Source: ANME-2 cluster archaeon
Lineage (GTDB): Archaea > Halobacteriota > Methanosarcinia > Methanosarcinales > Methanocomedenaceae
Assembly: GCA_022353185.1 (NCBI GenBank)
Contig: JAKRWB010000726.1
Location: 1 to 6,123, forward strand
Direction: 5' to 3'
Length of the DNA: 6,123 nt
The position numbers and the translations under genes are program-made. The notes under the pieces were generated by a model. The model worked only from the letters and a program-made list of their open reading frames with translations, was not told where the DNA came from and did not search any database. Positions 5,360 to 6,123 of the stretch are shown piece by piece (position 1 is the first letter of the stretch; each line of letters begins with the position of its first letter).

Positions 5360-6070
5360 ATGTTCATCAATATGGTCGAACAAGGATATGACTGTCCACC
5401 ATTCGTATCCAGTGCCATATTGCAGACAGCGAAATCCGTATTCAGTCCAGATCAATGTAATCCTGACATTCTGAACGTGGGACAAATTAAGATTTTGGGA
5501 ATTTCCAGCTCAGAACCTGCTGGAAAGCCCTTAACGGACTGTCAAATGAAAACAGCGGTTGTAACGCTTGATGCCGGAAAAGAAGATGAAGACATCAGGA
5601 ATAAGTACGGGCTTGTTGCCCTACGACAAGTGAGACTCTCCAGAACCGCACACGAAGCATGGGACCAAGGTATCTCACTCACACAGGAAGACCTTGCATT
5701 CAAACTCCTGAATTGCAGCATCAGAACAGTAAGACGTGATCTCAAGGAACTTGCAAAGCGAGGTGTGATTGTTCCAACACGGGGACAACAAAAGGATATC
5801 GGTCCTGGCATATCCCATCGTGTCGAAATCGTTAGACTCTACATAGAGAGACAAACTTATACTGAAATTGAAAGGAGAATGAAGCACTCACTAACGGCGA
5901 TCAAGCGTTATATAGTAACCTTCTCCCGTGTTGCATATCTTACCGAAAAGAGCTACCCAACAAAAGAAATCGCTTTCTTTGTCCAGATATCTGAACGATT
6001 GGCAGGAGAATATCAAGCGTTATATCGTCAATACAAAGAAGATTCGTATCGTCTTCAAATTAAATGGTAA
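5360..6070 (+). CDS. DUF1670-like double helix-turn-helix protein, 5' end interrupted
   Basis: I assign this to the DUF1670 family, uncharacterised proteins I recall as multicopy in Methanosarcinales and Methanoperedens-type genomes. The 236 residues from ATG 5360 have an N-terminal domain of unknown fold (1-95). A first helix-turn-helix follows at about 107-137 (SLTQEDLAFKLLNCSIRTVR, then RDLKELAKRGVIV), then a second at about 164-190 (RQTYTEIERRMKHSLTAIKR). A third helical stretch lies at about 199-226 (TKEIAFFVQISERLAGEYQA). No catalytic triad of a transposase or recombinase is visible, so DNA-binding regulator is the safest reading. The true start is probably GTG 5306, separated by an in-frame TAA. 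The frame is otherwise open, which argues for recent inactivation, sequence error, or retained expression by reinitiation. The C-terminus (EDSYRLQIKW) may also be shortened; I cannot tell without relatives. Its GC content appears lower than that of the marker 11 gene. Confidence 0.75.
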   Translation: MFINMVEQGYDCPPFVSSAILQTAKSVFSPDQCNPDILNVGQIKILGISSSEPAGKPLTDCQMKTAVVTLDAGKEDEDIRNKYGLVALRQVRLSRTAHEAWDQGISLTQEDLAFKLLNCSIRTVRRDLKELAKRGVIVPTRGQQKDIGPGISHRVEIVRLYIERQTYTEIERRMKHSLTAIKRYIVTFSRVAYLTEKSYPTKEIAFFVQISERLAGEYQALYRQYKEDSYRLQIKW

Positions 6071-6083
6071 ATCGAATAATATA

Positions 6084-6117
6084 TTTTTACGGAATCTTTG
6101 ACAAGATATACTTTTTT
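6084..6117 (+). terminator. Oligo-T tracts downstream of the DUF1670-like gene
   Basis: A T5 run (6084-6088) and a T6 run (6112-6117) follow the stop at 6070 within an AT-rich stretch. Archaeal RNA polymerase commonly terminates at such T runs without a hairpin. The second could instead belong to a promoter of a gene beyond the window. Confidence 0.4.
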
Positions 6118-6123
6118 CGAATA

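Noticed and set aside
5277..6122. The 8-base direct repeat TTTCGAAT at 5277-5284 and 6115-6122 bracketing the DUF1670-like gene, considered as target-site duplication of a mobile element.
   Set aside because: The core TTCGAA is a common palindrome and TTTCGAA also occurs near 3428. No terminal inverted repeats adjoin the copies, the encoded protein shows no transposase catalytic residues, and the left copy lies inside the apparent promoter of the gene.

Overview
The window looks archaeal, most likely from a methane-metabolising Euryarchaeon (a methanogen or an ANME/Methanoperedens-type relative in or near the Methanosarcinales). Three things point there: a complete methanogenesis marker protein 11 gene, an archaeal-type AMP phosphorylase (not a bacterial thymidine phosphorylase), and a DUF1670-type double helix-turn-helix gene of the sort I recall as abundant in Methanosarcinales. 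Translation signals of the GGTGA type placed a few bases before starts, and AT-rich TATA-like boxes, fit archaeal expression. The assignment below class level is inference.

Layout. Positions 1-1606 (+): the end of an unidentified upstream gene, then an ABC import permease and its ATPase of the nitrate/sulfonate/taurine (TauC/TauB-like) group, 12 bp apart and surely one operon; the substrate-binding protein would be expected just upstream, outside the window. 1660-3174 (+): AMP phosphorylase, a nucleotide-salvage enzyme that in archaea feeds ribose-1,5-bisphosphate toward type III RuBisCO. 3176-3535 (-): a 119-aa protein of unknown function, convergent with AMP phosphorylase with only one base between stop codons. 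3536-3691: an AT-rich divergent promoter region. 3692-3898 (+): a 68-aa protein of unknown function. 3925-4827 (-): methanogenesis marker protein 11, convergent with the small gene, with an 8-bp-stem hairpin at the junction. 4916-5188 (-): a small single-domain cupin. 5306-6070 (+): a DUF1670-like DNA-binding protein.

The most unusual region is 5189-5362. The cupin and the DUF1670-like gene are divergent, share a compact intergenic region with a dyad around a TATA-like box, and both appear to carry stop codons near their 5' ends. The DUF1670-like frame begins at a GTG behind a near-perfect ribosome binding site, meets a TAA at codon 18, and resumes with an ATG as the very next codon. The cupin frame extends upstream of its first ATG by nine codons that read like family sequence, but is then closed by TAA. 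This suggests parallel decay, sequence errors, or reinitiation. I found no RNA gene, CRISPR array, or convincing insertion sequence. No stretch over 300 bases lacks a gene.
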